DNA from: Rhodobacterales bacterium
GTDB lineage: Bacteria > Pseudomonadota > Alphaproteobacteria > Rhodobacterales > Rhodobacteraceae
Direction: 5' to 3'
Length of the DNA: 50,830 bases
NCBI GenBank assembly: GCA_009993005.1
Contig: JAACUH010000072.1
Coordinates: forward strand, 1 to 50,830
Shown one piece after another: positions 21,658 through 30,370 of this stretch. Position numbers and translations under genes: made by a program. Under the pieces are notes generated by a model. It worked only from the letters and a program-made list of their open reading frames with translations. It was not told the origin of the DNA and did no database searches. Position 1 is the stretch's first letter. Every line of letters starts with the position of its first letter.

Positions 21658-22149
21658 CTAGCCGCCCGTGGCGCCGGTGCCCGACACGCCGGTAAAGGTC
21701 GGCCCGCCGATATCCGTCACCAGCCCGATATTGCTGAACCCCCCGGCATTGAGCGCGCCCATCACCTCGGCCACCCGGTTCCAGGCATTGCTGCCATCCG
21801 CGCGCAGAAAGATGCGGTCGCTGCGCCGCTCGGCCGCGATCGCCTGCAACCGCGCGATCAGCTCTTCGGGCGCGGTCTCGGTCGTCTGGATCATGATGAT
21901 GCCCTCGGCCGTGATCGTCACCGTCAGCGGCTCTTCGTCGTCAGAGGGCAGCGCGCTCGCCGCCGTCTTGGGCAGATCGACCGGCACACCCACGGTCATC
22001 AGCGGTGCCGCCACCATGAAGATGATCAGCAGCACCAGCATCACGTCCACAAAGGGCGTCACGTTGATCTCGGACATCGGCTGCGCCCGGCCCCGGCGCC
22101 GCCTGCGCCCGCCGCCGCCGCCGTCCTTTTTCATGATCCCGGCGCCCAT
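21658..22149 (-). CDS. tolR: Tol-Pal proton channel subunit TolR
   Basis: A 163-residue ExbD/TolR-family protein. After a Gly/Arg-rich cytoplasmic start, one transmembrane helix carries the proton-coupling aspartate (INVTPFVDVMLVLLIIFMVA, about residues 30-50). The periplasmic domain follows. The start at 22149 lies one base from the tolQ stop; an internal ATG (22134) is an alternative. TolR works with TolQ to convert proton flow into motion of TolA. Confidence 0.94.
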   Translation of the reverse strand: MGAGIMKKDGGGGGRRRRRGRAQPMSEINVTPFVDVMLVLLIIFMVAAPLMTVGVPVDLPKTAASALPSDDEEPLTVTITAEGIIMIQTTETAPEELIARLQAIAAERRSDRIFLRADGSNAWNRVAEVMGALNAGGFSNIGLVTDIGGPTFTGVSGTGATGG

Positions 22150-22150
22150 C

Positions 22151-22822
22151 TCAGCTGTCCAGCTGGCGCGACAGGATCGTCGCGAATTCATCGGCAAACG
22201 CCTCGTAGCCCGCCACGATCCGGTCACTGTCCGACGACAGCTTGTTGTAGAAGATCACCGCCGGAATGGCCGCGAGCAGCCCCAGACCTGTGGCCAGCAG
22301 CGCCTCGGCAATCCCCGGCGCCACCACGGCAAGGTTGGTGTTCTGCGCCTCGGCAATCTCGATAAAGGCATTCATGATGCCCCAGACCGTGCCAAAGAGA
22401 CCGACAAAGGGCGCGGTCGAGCCCACGGTCGCCAGCACCGGCAAGCCCCGCTGCAATGCGCCCGCCTCCTTGGCGATGGCCACATCCATCGACCGGTCGA
22501 TGCGTGCCTGCGCCCCGGCGATCAGCCCGCCATCCTGCCGGTGCGAGCGGCGCCATTCGAGCATCCCGGCCACGAATATCTTTTCCGATTGCCCGCGCGG
22601 GGTGGTCCCGATCTCCTCAAACAGCCCGTCGAGCGGCTCGCCCGACCAGAACGCCCGGTCAAATACCGCCGCCTCGGCCCGCGCGCGGCGATACTGGATC
22701 CACTTGTCCACGATCACCGCCCAGCACCAGACCGAAGCCAGCATCAGCATGATCATCACGAACTTGACGATAAGTGTCGCGCGGGCGAACAGCGCCCACA
22801 TGGTAAAATCGGTTGCGTCCAT
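22151..22822 (-). CDS. tolQ: Tol-Pal proton channel subunit TolQ
   Basis: A 223-residue ExbB/TolQ-family inner-membrane protein with helices near residues 14-36, 130-150 and 162-184. The conserved region PFVGLFGTVWGIMNAF (about 134-149) and the following Ala/Gly-rich stretch identify the MotA/TolQ/ExbB family. I chose the ATG at 22822, which matches the usual N-terminus just before the first helix; an ATG 30 bases upstream is possible. It heads tolQRAB-pal-cpoB, 118 bases downstream of ybgC. Confidence 0.95.
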   Translation of the reverse strand: MDATDFTMWALFARATLIVKFVMIMLMLASVWCWAVIVDKWIQYRRARAEAAVFDRAFWSGEPLDGLFEEIGTTPRGQSEKIFVAGMLEWRRSHRQDGGLIAGAQARIDRSMDVAIAKEAGALQRGLPVLATVGSTAPFVGLFGTVWGIMNAFIEIAEAQNTNLAVVAPGIAEALLATGLGLLAAIPAVIFYNKLSSDSDRIVAGYEAFADEFATILSRQLDS

Positions 22823-22940
22823 TGACCTGCTCTTGTTCCGCCATGTGGCCATCTCAGGGCTCACTTGAGACCATCCATAGCCCAAAGCGGCCGGCGAATC
22901 CAATGGAACGCGCGTCACATCTGCGTTTTTGCGCGCGCGC

Positions 22941-23330
22941 TCAGCTGATGACTGCGCGAAACTCCGCCGGAAGCCGCACCGGCCGCCCCTGCGCCGACAG
23001 CGCCACCAGCGTGACCACGGCGACGAAAAGGTCAGCCCCGTCGCGCCGCACCACCTGCCGCAAGACCAGTCGGGCCGGCGTGGTCACGGCGACCTCTGTC
23101 ACCACGTCGAGAAGATCGTCAAATCGCGCCGGCGCCAGATAGTCCGCCTCGATCCGCCGCACGGCAAAGACCACGCCCGCCTGCGCCCGCAGCCGCACCT
23201 GGTCGATGCCAAGCCCGCGCACCCATTCGGTCCGCGCCCGCTCGATGAACCTGAGATAGTTGGCGTAATAGACGAACCCGGCGAGGTCGGTATCCTCGTA
23301 ATAGACCCGACAGGCAAAGTGATGCGTCAT
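22941..23330 (-). CDS. ybgC: Tol-Pal associated acyl-CoA thioesterase YbgC
   Basis: A 129-residue single hot-dog domain thioesterase with the signature YYEDTDLAGFVYYANYLRF at residues 10-28, including the catalytic Asp. It probably hydrolyses short or medium acyl-CoA or acyl-ACP and is conserved at the start of tol-pal operons. Length is normal. The start overlaps the stop of the upstream unknown gene as ATGA, indicating coupling. Confidence 0.93.
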   Translation of the reverse strand: MTHHFACRVYYEDTDLAGFVYYANYLRFIERARTEWVRGLGIDQVRLRAQAGVVFAVRRIEADYLAPARFDDLLDVVTEVAVTTPARLVLRQVVRRDGADLFVAVVTLVALSAQGRPVRLPAEFRAVIS

Positions 23331-23953
23331 TGCGCCCGCCCCAGCCGCGCCGCCAGCCGCAGGGCATGGGCCGCGTCAACCGCCACCGCCGGCAGGACCG
23401 GGTCATAGCCCGCCCTGATCACCGCCGCCACCTGCGGCCGCAGCACCGCCACCCCTTCGATCAACCCCAGCGGCGAGACCCCGGCAAAGGCCCGGTCCGA
23501 CCACACCAGGATCATCTGCACCGCCTGGCTCAACGCGAGCGTCGCCGCCGGCACCGCCTCCAGATGCGCATCCATGCGCACAAAGACAAAACAGGCCCGC
23601 ACCGCCCCCGCAGCGTCAAAGCGGAAGATGCGGTACTGGTTCGCCTCCGCCGCCTTCAGCCGCCCCAGCAGCGCCCCAAGTCCCTCCACCAGCCGGTCGA
23701 GATGCGGCACCGCGGCAAGCTCGTCCCAGTCGCGGCAGAAAAACACCATCAGGTTCGCACCCAGTTCCGGGTCCGTCTCGGCCATCCGGTGCCCGGCCAA
23801 CGCGACCATCGCCTCGATCGCCCCCTTCAGGACCGCCAGCGTCGCATCATCCGTGCCAAACACCACCGGCACGATCGGCCGCCCCCAGCGGGCAAAGAAA
23901 TACTGACCGTCCGCACGGGTGAAAAGGTCGGCCACGGCGCGCGCCTCCCCCAT
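23327..23953 (-). CDS. Uncharacterised protein between ruvB and ybgC
   Basis: About 208 residues, soluble, with no signal or membrane segment and no motif I can assign. The sequence looks folded: alternating hydrophobic strands (IVPVVFG, LMVFFCRDW, RACFVFVRM) and helices, and a Cys and many aromatics. The ATG at 23953 lies inside a repeated intergenic motif; GTG 23935 (then ADLFTRADGQ) has a much better Shine-Dalgarno (GGGGAGG, 8 bases away) and may be the true start. Its end overlaps ybgC as ATGA, so it is cotranscribed with the tol genes. I recall similar proteins in other Rhodobacterales but know no function. Confidence 0.7.
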   Translation of the reverse strand: MGEARAVADLFTRADGQYFFARWGRPIVPVVFGTDDATLAVLKGAIEAMVALAGHRMAETDPELGANLMVFFCRDWDELAAVPHLDRLVEGLGALLGRLKAAEANQYRIFRFDAAGAVRACFVFVRMDAHLEAVPAATLALSQAVQMILVWSDRAFAGVSPLGLIEGVAVLRPQVAAVIRAGYDPVLPAVAVDAAHALRLAARLGRAQ

Positions 23954-23972
23954 CTTTTGGCCAGAAATATCC
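23951..23972 (-). repeat. Rhodobacterales-type A/T-rich intergenic motif, copy 2
   Basis: On the minus strand it reads GGATATTT-CTG-GGCCAAAAG followed by ATGGGG, matching copy 1 at 10490 in all but the three middle bases. It lies between the ruvB stop (23999) and the following gene and contains that gene's candidate ATG, which is why that ATG is doubtful as the start. Confidence 0.6.
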
Positions 23973-23998
23973 TCGCCGAAGGCTCCCGCACCCACCTG

Positions 23999-25024
23999 CT
24001 ATCCCTCCCCGAAGAGGTCTGCCTGACCCTTCGGCGCCTCCAGCCCCAGATGCCGCCAGGCGCCCGCCGTGATCATCCGGCCGCGCGGGGTGCGCTGGAT
24101 CAGACCTTGCTGCAAGAGGAACGGCTCGATCACCTCCTCCAGCGCATCGCGGCTCTCGGACAGCGCGGCGCTCAGCGTCTCGACCCCCACCGGGCCGCCA
24201 CCGTAGCTCTGCGCGATCAGGCGCAGATAGCGCCGGTCGGCCCCGTCGAGGCCCAGATGATCGACCCCCAGCCGCGTCAGCGCCCGGTCGGCGATGGCGC
24301 GCGTCACCGTGCCATCGCCCTCGACCAGCGCGAAATCCACCACCCGGCGCAACAGCCGCCCCGCGATCCGCGGCGTGCCGCGCGCGCGGCGCGCGATCTC
24401 CTGCGCGCCATCCACCGCCGCGGGCGCGCCCAGCATCCGCGCGCCGCGCGTGACGATCTCGTGCAGCTCGGCCACCGTATAGAACTCCAGCCGCGTCGGG
24501 ATGCCGAAGCGGTCGCGCAGCGGCGTGGTGAGCAGCCCCATCCGCGTTGTCGCCCCGATCAGGGTAAAGGGCTGCAACTCGATGCGCACCGTGCGCGCTG
24601 CCGGCCCCTCGCCGATCACCAGATCGAGCGCGAAATCCTCGAGCGCGGGATAAAGCACCTCTTCCACCGCCGGGTTCAGGCGGTGGATCTCGTCGATGAA
24701 CAGCACGTCGCGCGGCTCGAGGTTGGTCAGGATCGCGGCGAGATCGCCCGCCTTGGCCAGCACCGGACCCGAGGTCATGCGAAACCCGACGCCCAGCTCG
24801 CGCGCCATGATCTGCGCCAGCGTCGTCTTGCCCAGACCGGGGGGCCCGTGAAACAGCGTGTGGTCCATCGCCTCGCCGCGCATCCTCGCGCTCTCGATGA
24901 ACACGCGCAGATTGGCGCGCGCCTCGGCCTGGCCGATGAATTCGTCCAGCGTTTGCGGCCGCAGCGCGCGGTCCATGTCCTCGGGCTGACGGGTGGGGCG
25001 CAGGGTGGGGTCGGGCTGGGTCAT
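23999..25024 (-). CDS. ruvB: Holliday junction branch-migration ATPase RuvB
   Basis: A 341-residue AAA motor that forms hexamers on DNA and drives branch migration with RuvA. Walker A GPPGLGKT lies at 60-67, Walker B LFIDEIHR near 109-116, and the C-terminal winged helix holds RTPRGR near 317-322. Length is normal. It lies 9 bases after ruvA in the conserved order ruvC-ruvA-ruvB. Confidence 0.97.
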   Translation of the reverse strand: MTQPDPTLRPTRQPEDMDRALRPQTLDEFIGQAEARANLRVFIESARMRGEAMDHTLFHGPPGLGKTTLAQIMARELGVGFRMTSGPVLAKAGDLAAILTNLEPRDVLFIDEIHRLNPAVEEVLYPALEDFALDLVIGEGPAARTVRIELQPFTLIGATTRMGLLTTPLRDRFGIPTRLEFYTVAELHEIVTRGARMLGAPAAVDGAQEIARRARGTPRIAGRLLRRVVDFALVEGDGTVTRAIADRALTRLGVDHLGLDGADRRYLRLIAQSYGGGPVGVETLSAALSESRDALEEVIEPFLLQQGLIQRTPRGRMITAGAWRHLGLEAPKGQADLFGEG

Positions 25025-25033
25025 GGCGCGACC

Positions 25034-25732
25034 CTAGCCCTTGGGCGCCAACAGCCGCAATGCCGCGCGGATCAGACCGGCCGTATCAAGGCCACCGTCC
25101 GCGCCCGCCGCCTCGGCCACGGCCCCCGCCGCATCGCCGGGGGCGTAGCCAAGATTGGACAGCGCCGATAACGCCTCGGCCTGCGCTTCGGCCTGCGCTT
25201 CGGCATTGCCAGGGTCTTTTGCCGTGGCTTTTGCCGTGGCGCTTGCCGTGGCGCGTGGTGCGGGCGCTTCGATCACCTCCGCCTCCTCCTCGCCCAGCGC
25301 CGCCGCCATGCTGCCGCCCATCGCCATGACGCCCGGCGCCTTGTCCTTGAGCTCCATGATCACCCGCTGCGCGGTCTTGGGCCCGACCCCCTTGGCCCGC
25401 GCCACCGCCGACCAGTCGCCCAGCGCAATGGCCCGGCCCACGCCTTGCGGCCCCAGCGCGCCCAGAATGGCGAGCGAAGCCTTGGCCCCCACCCCCTGCA
25501 CCCCCATCAAGAGACGATGCCATTCCTTTTCCACCAGCGTGGGAAAGCCGAAAAGCTGCAGGATATCCTCGCGCACCAGCAGGTCGGTATAAAGCGCCAC
25601 CGCCTGCCCCACCGGCGGCAGCCCCGCCATCACCCGGTCCGAGACATGGACGACATAGCCCACACCGCGCACATCGATCAGCACATGATCCGCCGCGCGA
25701 TATTCGAGCCGCCCCGCGATCTTGCCGATCAT
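25034..25732 (-). CDS. ruvA: Holliday junction DNA-binding protein RuvA
   Basis: A 232-residue protein that forms tetramers on four-way junctions. Domain I (OB fold) starts [12 protein letters not shown]; domain II carries HhH motifs ([20 protein letters not shown] near 76-95 and [16 protein letters not shown] near 112-127); domain III is the RuvB-binding C-terminus. The protein is about 30 residues longer than usual because the linker between II and III is expanded by short repeats rich in Ala, Lys and Glu/Gln (about 155-190). The start overlaps the ruvC stop. Confidence 0.95.
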   Translation of the reverse strand: MIGKIAGRLEYRAADHVLIDVRGVGYVVHVSDRVMAGLPPVGQAVALYTDLLVREDILQLFGFPTLVEKEWHRLLMGVQGVGAKASLAILGALGPQGVGRAIALGDWSAVARAKGVGPKTAQRVIMELKDKAPGVMAMGGSMAAALGEEEAEVIEAPAPRATASATAKATAKDPGNAEAQAEAQAEALSALSNLGYAPGDAAGAVAEAAGADGGLDTAGLIRAALRLLAPKG

Positions 25733-26241
25733 CGCCGCACCTCCGCCTGCGCAAGCGCCCGCGCCAGATGGCCCGCCGATTGCAGGTGATGCGCATGGCA
25801 GATGGCAATCGCCAGCGCATCCGCCGCATCGGGCCCGGCCAGCACCACACCGGGCAGTTGCAGCCGCACCATATGCGCGATCTGCCCCTTGTCGGCATGG
25901 CCCACGCCGACAACCGCCTTTTTCACCGCGTTGGGGGCATATTCGCCGACCACCAGCCCTGCCTGCGCCGGCACCAGCAGCGCGATGCCCCGCGCCTGAC
26001 CCAGCTTGAGCGTTCCCGCCCCGTCGCTGTTGACAAAGGTCTGCTCGACCGCCGCCGCACCGGGCGCATGGGCCGCGATCACCGCCCGCAACTGGTCGTA
26101 AAGCGACAGAAGCCGCCGCGCGAGGTCGTCGCCTTCGGACTTGCAGATGCCGTTTGCGACATGGCGCAGCCGCGACCCTTCGGCCTCGATCACGCCCCAG
26201 CCCATGTTGCGCAGCCCCGGATCAATGCCCAACACCCGCAT
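25729..26241 (-). CDS. ruvC: Holliday junction endonuclease RuvC
   Basis: A 170-residue resolvase with all four acidic catalytic residues visible: Asp7 (GIDPGL), Glu66 (AVEQTF), Asp138 and Asp141 (GPDAADALA). It cuts junctions processed by RuvAB. The ATG at 26241 sits behind AAAAGGGGC. It is the first gene of ruvCAB and probably of the whole run down to ftsH or at least to ruvB. No clear alphaproteobacterial LexA box (GTTC-N7-GTTC) was found upstream. Confidence 0.97.
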   Translation of the reverse strand: MRVLGIDPGLRNMGWGVIEAEGSRLRHVANGICKSEGDDLARRLLSLYDQLRAVIAAHAPGAAAVEQTFVNSDGAGTLKLGQARGIALLVPAQAGLVVGEYAPNAVKKAVVGVGHADKGQIAHMVRLQLPGVVLAGPDAADALAIAICHAHHLQSAGHLARALAQAEVRR

Positions 26242-26584
26242 GAGCGCCCCTTTTCTTGCTTTTCTGCAACAGCGCTAGCACAAAAGGCGAACACAGGCCA
26301 AGTGCCTTTGCAGGCCTCCCCCGGCCTCCCCCGGCCGGCCCACCGCAAAACCGCCGCAAACCCGCCACATTCCCTGCGCGATTGCGGCGTCCTGATGCCT
26401 GTTCGCGACATTTCTCATTCGGGGTTTACCTTCTTTTTACAATCGCTTAACTTTAAAGCAGCCCTTGCAGCCATTGCATAAGACCTATGCAAAAACGGAT
26501 CTGGTGCAAGGCGCGGGATCATCCTAGTTGCGGTCCATCAAGTCACATCGCTGCACCGCAGCATCCGCAAACAGGACAACCCAA
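26242..26584. other. Divergent intergenic region between ruvC and the DUF1127 gene
   Basis: 343 bases without a convincing gene. The half near ruvC is GC-rich with a CCCCCGGCCTCCCCCGGCC direct duplication near 26317-26336. The half near DUF1127 is clearly A/T-rich (about 26425-26490), consistent with promoters there, but no textbook -35/-10 pair stood out on either strand. No known small RNA was recognised. Confidence 0.5.
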
Positions 26585-26797
26585 ATGGCCACCTTCGACA
26601 CCCCCCGCACGCTCGCCGGCGCTTCGCTCGGCGCCCGCGCCCTCCACATGATCTCGGGCTTCATCGGCGTGCTTTCCGCCTGGAACGACGCCCGCATCAC
26701 CCGCAAGTCGCTCTCGCGCCTCTCGGCCCGCGAACTTGACGACATCGGCCTGTGCCGTGGCGACATCGACGCGATCGCGAACCGCGGCCGCGTCTGA
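26585..26797 (+). CDS. DUF1127 family small protein
   Basis: A 70-residue protein. The C-terminal half carries the DUF1127 signature: KSLSRLSARELDDIGLCRGD at residues 41-60, with the Leu-Asp-Asp-Ile-Gly core. Small alphaproteobacterial proteins of this family are Arg-rich; some bind RNA or affect phosphate and stress gene control, but the role of this one is unknown. I chose the ATG at 26585, 57 bases inside a longer frame, because family members begin about here and bases GGACAACCCAA precede it. A very strong terminator follows 23 bases after the stop. Confidence 0.85.
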   Translation: MATFDTPRTLAGASLGARALHMISGFIGVLSAWNDARITRKSLSRLSARELDDIGLCRGDIDAIANRGRV

Positions 26798-26820
26798 ACC
26801 GCGCCCGACATCCAGACAGC

Positions 26821-26856
26821 AAAACGCCGCCGCGGATCGCTCCGCGGCGGCGTTTT
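26821..26856. terminator. Strong bidirectional rho-independent terminator
   Basis: Sixteen perfect pairs: AAAACGCCGCCGCGGA (26821-26836) with TCCGCGGCGGCGTTTT (26841-26856) around a TCGC loop. The A-run and T-run make it a classical terminator on both strands. It serves the DUF1127 gene on + and the small membrane-protein gene on -, which ends at 26880. Confidence 0.95.
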
Positions 26857-26879
26857 CGTGTCAGCCGGTCCGGCGCGGT

Positions 26880-27224
26880 TCAGAACCGCAGCGCGTTGAT
26901 CTGATCGGCGATCCAGACCGTGGCCGGATCGGCCTGCATCACCCAGGCGCCGCCCTGCTCGACCACGCTGCCCGCCTGCAGGCGCGCCACGCGCTCGTCA
27001 TAGGTGGTCGGCCCGAGCGAGGCAAAGAGGAAGGCCTTGAACAGAAAGGCCGCAGCCAGAAGGATCGCCACACCGCGCAGCGGAAAGGCCGGCATCCGGC
27101 GGCGCGGATAGGGCAGCACCAGCCCGTCGGGGCCCATGCGATGAACTATGCCAGCATCCGCCATGCGACGATGCTTGCGCGTCAGGCGACGCAGCCTCTG
27201 GTCGAATTCAATGTCGTGACCCAT
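26880..27224 (-). CDS. Uncharacterised small membrane protein
   Basis: A 114-residue protein with a basic N-terminal region (RLRRLTRKHRRM), one membrane helix (about 50-68, ILLAAAFLFKAFLFASLG) and a C-terminal tail of about 45 residues that is probably periplasmic. The ATG at 27224 follows GGAGG at 6 bases; the frame is open for another 30 bases upstream without a good start signal. I do not recognise a family. It is a single gene between prmA and a strong terminator, with its own promoter region of about 107 bases. Confidence 0.7.
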   Translation of the reverse strand: MGHDIEFDQRLRRLTRKHRRMADAGIVHRMGPDGLVLPYPRRRMPAFPLRGVAILLAAAFLFKAFLFASLGPTTYDERVARLQAGSVVEQGGAWVMQADPATVWIADQINALRF

Positions 27225-27331
27225 GACAGCCTCCGCGTGAAGCCCCCACCTCACTACAGGCTTTCAGGATGTCGGCAGATTGTGGCAAAACTTGGGCAGG
27301 ATGCCTGCCAACCCCCTAATTTCGCCAGATT

Positions 27332-28204
27332 TTAGGAAACTCTGATCATTGTCAGGATGCTCCATTCAACAATCTCGTCATGCCAGACAGGATTGAACCC
27401 GGCGCGGGTATAAACCTCCTGCACCTCGACCGCCTGCTCGTTCAGGATCCCCGAAAGAATCACATGCCCTCCGGGCGCCACCATCGCCGCCATCTCCGGC
27501 GCGAGCGCCAGCAACGGTCCCTTGAGGATATTGGCAAAGACCAGATCATAAGGCGCGGCACGGCGCAGCGCAGGGGCATCGAACCCCGCCGCCTCGACAC
27601 AGACCACCCGGCCCTCCAGCCCGTTCGCCGCCACATTGGCCCGCGCCACATCGACCGCCACCGGGTCGATGTCGCTCGCCAGCACCGTGCCGGGCCAGAC
27701 ATGGGCGGCAGCCATGGCAAGCACCGCCGTGCCGCAGCCGATATCCGCCACCCGCGCCTTGACCATGCCGTCCTCGATCATCCGGTCGAGCGCGCGCAGA
27801 CAGCCCAGCGTGGTGCCGTGGTGCCCGGTGCCAAAGGCCATCGCCGCCTCGATCAAGAGCGCGATGCGCCCTTCGGGCACGCTGTCGGCATCGTGGCTGC
27901 CGTAAACATGGAACCGCCCCGCCTCGACCGGCGCAAGCTCGCGCCGCACATGCGCGACCCAGTCCACATCGGGCACCTCGGACACCGCCCAGGGCCGCGC
28001 CCCCGCGCTCGCGGCAAGCAGCGCAAGCGCGATTCCGTCCGGCGCCTCCTCGAAATGCGCGCCCACCTCATAAAGGCCCGATCCATCCTCGATCTCGAAC
28101 ACCCCGGTGCCAAAGGGCGCCGGCTCCAGATCGTCGAGCCGCTCTGCCAGCGCCTCGGCGGCGGCCTGTCCGGCGATGGTCGTGATGGCGGAATACATGG
28201 TCAT
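27332..28204 (-). CDS. prmA: Ribosomal protein L11 methyltransferase PrmA
   Basis: A 290-residue SAM-dependent enzyme that trimethylates L11. SAM motif I VADIGCGTAVLAMAAA (about 156-171) and motif IV FANILKGPLL (about 220-229) are present, after an N-terminal substrate-binding domain. The ATG at 28204 sits behind GAGGGGGCGCCGCC; a second ATG two codons on is possible. The longer open frame upstream lacks homology. msrA follows upstream on the same strand across 112 bases that contain a copy of the intergenic motif. Confidence 0.94.
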   Translation of the reverse strand: MTMYSAITTIAGQAAAEALAERLDDLEPAPFGTGVFEIEDGSGLYEVGAHFEEAPDGIALALLAASAGARPWAVSEVPDVDWVAHVRRELAPVEAGRFHVYGSHDADSVPEGRIALLIEAAMAFGTGHHGTTLGCLRALDRMIEDGMVKARVADIGCGTAVLAMAAAHVWPGTVLASDIDPVAVDVARANVAANGLEGRVVCVEAAGFDAPALRRAAPYDLVFANILKGPLLALAPEMAAMVAPGGHVILSGILNEQAVEVQEVYTRAGFNPVWHDEIVEWSILTMIRVS

Positions 28205-28281
28205 GGCGGCGCCCCCTCTTTGCCCCTGCCAATTGACGCGGCCGGGGGCGCGGGTCAATGCCCCTGCGCCCCGAGGCCCGG

Positions 28282-28303
28282 CTTCTCTGTGCCCCAAATA
28301 CTC
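28282..28303 (-). repeat. A/T-rich intergenic motif, divergent copy 3
   Basis: On the minus strand it reads GAGTATTTGGGGCACAGAG. It shares TATTTG, GGC and the trailing purine pattern with the copies at 10490 and 23951 at about 14 of 22 aligned positions, and like them it lies between genes (msrA stop 28317, prmA start 28204). It could be a second variant of the same element or a chance likeness. Confidence 0.4.
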
Positions 28304-28316
28304 AAAAATCGCCCTC

Positions 28317-28967
28317 TCAGGCCGCGGTGCCGATCGGGCAGGTCACGCCGGTGCCGCCGATCCCGCAATAGCCGGCGGGGTTCTTGGCCAGATACTGCTG
28401 GTGATAGCTTTCGGCGAAATAAAAGGCCGGCGCGGGGATGATCTCGGTCGTGATGGCGCCATAACCCGCCGCAATGAGCCGCGGCGCAAAGGCGTCGCGC
28501 GCGGCGATGGCCGCCGCCGCCTGCGCGTCGGAAAAGGTGTAGATGCCCGAGCGGTACTGCGTGCCCCGGTCATTGCCCTGCCGCATCCCCTGCGTCGGGT
28601 CATGCCCCTCCCAGAACACCTTGAGCAGCGCGTCATAGCTGAGGATGGCCGGGTCAAAGACCACGCGCACCACCTCGTTATGGCCGGTCTGCCCGGTGCA
28701 GACCTCCTCATAGGTCGCATTCGGCGTATGGCCGCCGGCATAGCCCACCATGGTGATCCAGACGCCGGGCAGCTTCCAGAACATCCGCTCGACGCCCCAG
28801 AAACAGCCCATCCCGAACATCGCGACCTGCATCCCTTCGGGCACTTCGGCGCCCAGCGGGCGGCCCGACACGAAATGTGTGGCGGCGGTGGCGATCGGCG
28901 TGGCACGGCCGGGCAGCGCGTCCTGCGCGCTGACCATTTCGGTTTTCTTCGAGAAAAGGCTGAACAT
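28317..28967 (-). CDS. msrA: Peptide methionine-S-sulfoxide reductase MsrA
   Basis: A 216-residue enzyme that reduces the S-sulfoxide of methionine in proteins. The catalytic motif GCFWG appears near residues 54-58 and the family stretch [20 protein letters not shown] near 75-94. C-terminal cysteines ([14 protein letters not shown]) are the likely recycling pair. The ATG lies behind CAGGAG. No signal peptide, so cytosolic. The MFS gene ends 45 bases upstream on the same strand, and cotranscription is possible. Confidence 0.96.
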   Translation of the reverse strand: MFSLFSKKTEMVSAQDALPGRATPIATAATHFVSGRPLGAEVPEGMQVAMFGMGCFWGVERMFWKLPGVWITMVGYAGGHTPNATYEEVCTGQTGHNEVVRVVFDPAILSYDALLKVFWEGHDPTQGMRQGNDRGTQYRSGIYTFSDAQAAAAIAARDAFAPRLIAAGYGAITTEIIPAPAFYFAESYHQQYLAKNPAGYCGIGGTGVTCPIGTAA

Positions 28968-29012
28968 CGCGGGCTCCTGTCCTGGGGTGATCGGGATATA
29001 GGCCGCCCGACG

Positions 29013-30269
29013 CTACTCTGCCAGCACCGCGCGCGGGCGCGTGAGGATCGTTTCATGTCCCGGCACCGGGTGGCGCGGCACCAGACAGGCCAGCCCCACC
29101 GACACCATCGCCATCGCCGCCGCCAGCAGGAACACCGCCGCAGGCGCGACCAGCCAGACATAGCCCAGCGCGGCCGGCAGGAACACCGCCGCGATATGGT
29201 TGATGGTAAAGGCGACCGCCGCCGTCGGCGCGATGTCCTGCGGGTCCGCGATCTTTTGGAAATAGGTCTTGAGCGAGAGCGACAGCGCGAAAAAGAGGTT
29301 GTCGATCACATAGAGCACGGCCGCCACGACCACGCCCCAGCCAAACCAGTAGATGCCGCCATAGGCGAGAAAGACCAGCGTCAGCCCGGAATATTCGATC
29401 ACCAGCGCCATCCGCTCGCCAAAGACGCCCACCAGCCGCCCGATCAGCGGGGCAAAGATGATGTTGGCCACGAGGTTGATCATGAACAGCGCGGTCACCT
29501 GATCGACGCTAAAGCCGAACCGCTCGACCATCATGAAACCCGCAAAGACCACAAAGATCTGCCGCCGCGCACCGGCCATGAACTGCTGCGCATAATAGAG
29601 CCAGTAGCGCCGCCGCAGCACCATGTGCCGGTGCTGCGGATGCGGCGCGGCAAAGCGGGGATAGGCAAAATAGCAAAACAGCGCCACCAGCGCGGTAAAA
29701 CCGCCGGAGGCGAGATAGACGAAATTGTAGCTCAGGTCATAGCGCTTCCAGGTCAGCACGATCAGCAGATAGGCCAGCAGCGTCGCCGCCGACCCCGCCG
29801 CCATGATCCAGCCCAGCATCTGCGGCGCGCGGCGTTTGTCGAGCCATTGCATCTGCAAGGACTGGTTGACCGTCTCGAAATAATGAAACCCGATGGACGA
29901 CAGCATGGTGATCGTCAGGATCCCGCCCATGGCCGGAAACCAGGCCGTCACTGCCGTCGCCGCGCCCAGCATGAACAGCGCCACCAGCCCCAGCACCTGC
30001 TCGCGCAGGAACAGCAAGAGCGCGATCACCCCGATGGCCAGAAACCCCGGGATCTCGCGCACCGTATGCAGCCAGCCGATGTCAGACCCGTCAAAGCCCG
30101 CCACCTCGATCACGAAGTTGTTGAGAAGCGCCGACCAGGTCGCAAAAGCCACCGGCATCGCCGCCGCCATGACAAACAACAGCGTCACCGGCCGCCGCCA
30201 GAACGGCAGCGCGGCGGCTTTGGCAAGCGGGATGCCGGCTGTGTCATCGGGACGGGTGAACATGGCCAT
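29013..30269 (-). CDS. Major facilitator superfamily transporter
   Basis: A 418-residue protein with about twelve hydrophobic segments and a central basic loop (HPQHRHMVLRRRYWLYYAQQ near residue 210). The substrate cannot be read from the sequence. I chose the ATG at 30269; a second ATG lies 6 bases on and neither has a good Shine-Dalgarno. The frame stays open upstream only because it runs through the 13-bp repeat array. It is divergent from the LacI-type regulator gene and lies upstream of msrA, so it may belong to either neighbourhood; transport of the module's sugar or cyclitol is only a possibility. Confidence 0.82.
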   Translation of the reverse strand: MAMFTRPDDTAGIPLAKAAALPFWRRPVTLLFVMAAAMPVAFATWSALLNNFVIEVAGFDGSDIGWLHTVREIPGFLAIGVIALLLFLREQVLGLVALFMLGAATAVTAWFPAMGGILTITMLSSIGFHYFETVNQSLQMQWLDKRRAPQMLGWIMAAGSAATLLAYLLIVLTWKRYDLSYNFVYLASGGFTALVALFCYFAYPRFAAPHPQHRHMVLRRRYWLYYAQQFMAGARRQIFVVFAGFMMVERFGFSVDQVTALFMINLVANIIFAPLIGRLVGVFGERMALVIEYSGLTLVFLAYGGIYWFGWGVVVAAVLYVIDNLFFALSLSLKTYFQKIADPQDIAPTAAVAFTINHIAAVFLPAALGYVWLVAPAAVFLLAAAMAMVSVGLACLVPRHPVPGHETILTRPRAVLAE

Positions 30270-30370
30270 CGCTGTTGGATAGTGCGGCCACCTGGCCGAG
30301 GCCAGCGTATTTTCGGTCAATCGCGGCAAGGCGGCAGGCGGTCGCAAGCCCGATGCCGGAGGCGCCGCCG

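Noticed and set aside
26242-26584. LexA (SOS) box before ruvC
   Set aside because: One GTTC is present near 26401, but the second half-site at the required spacing is missing.
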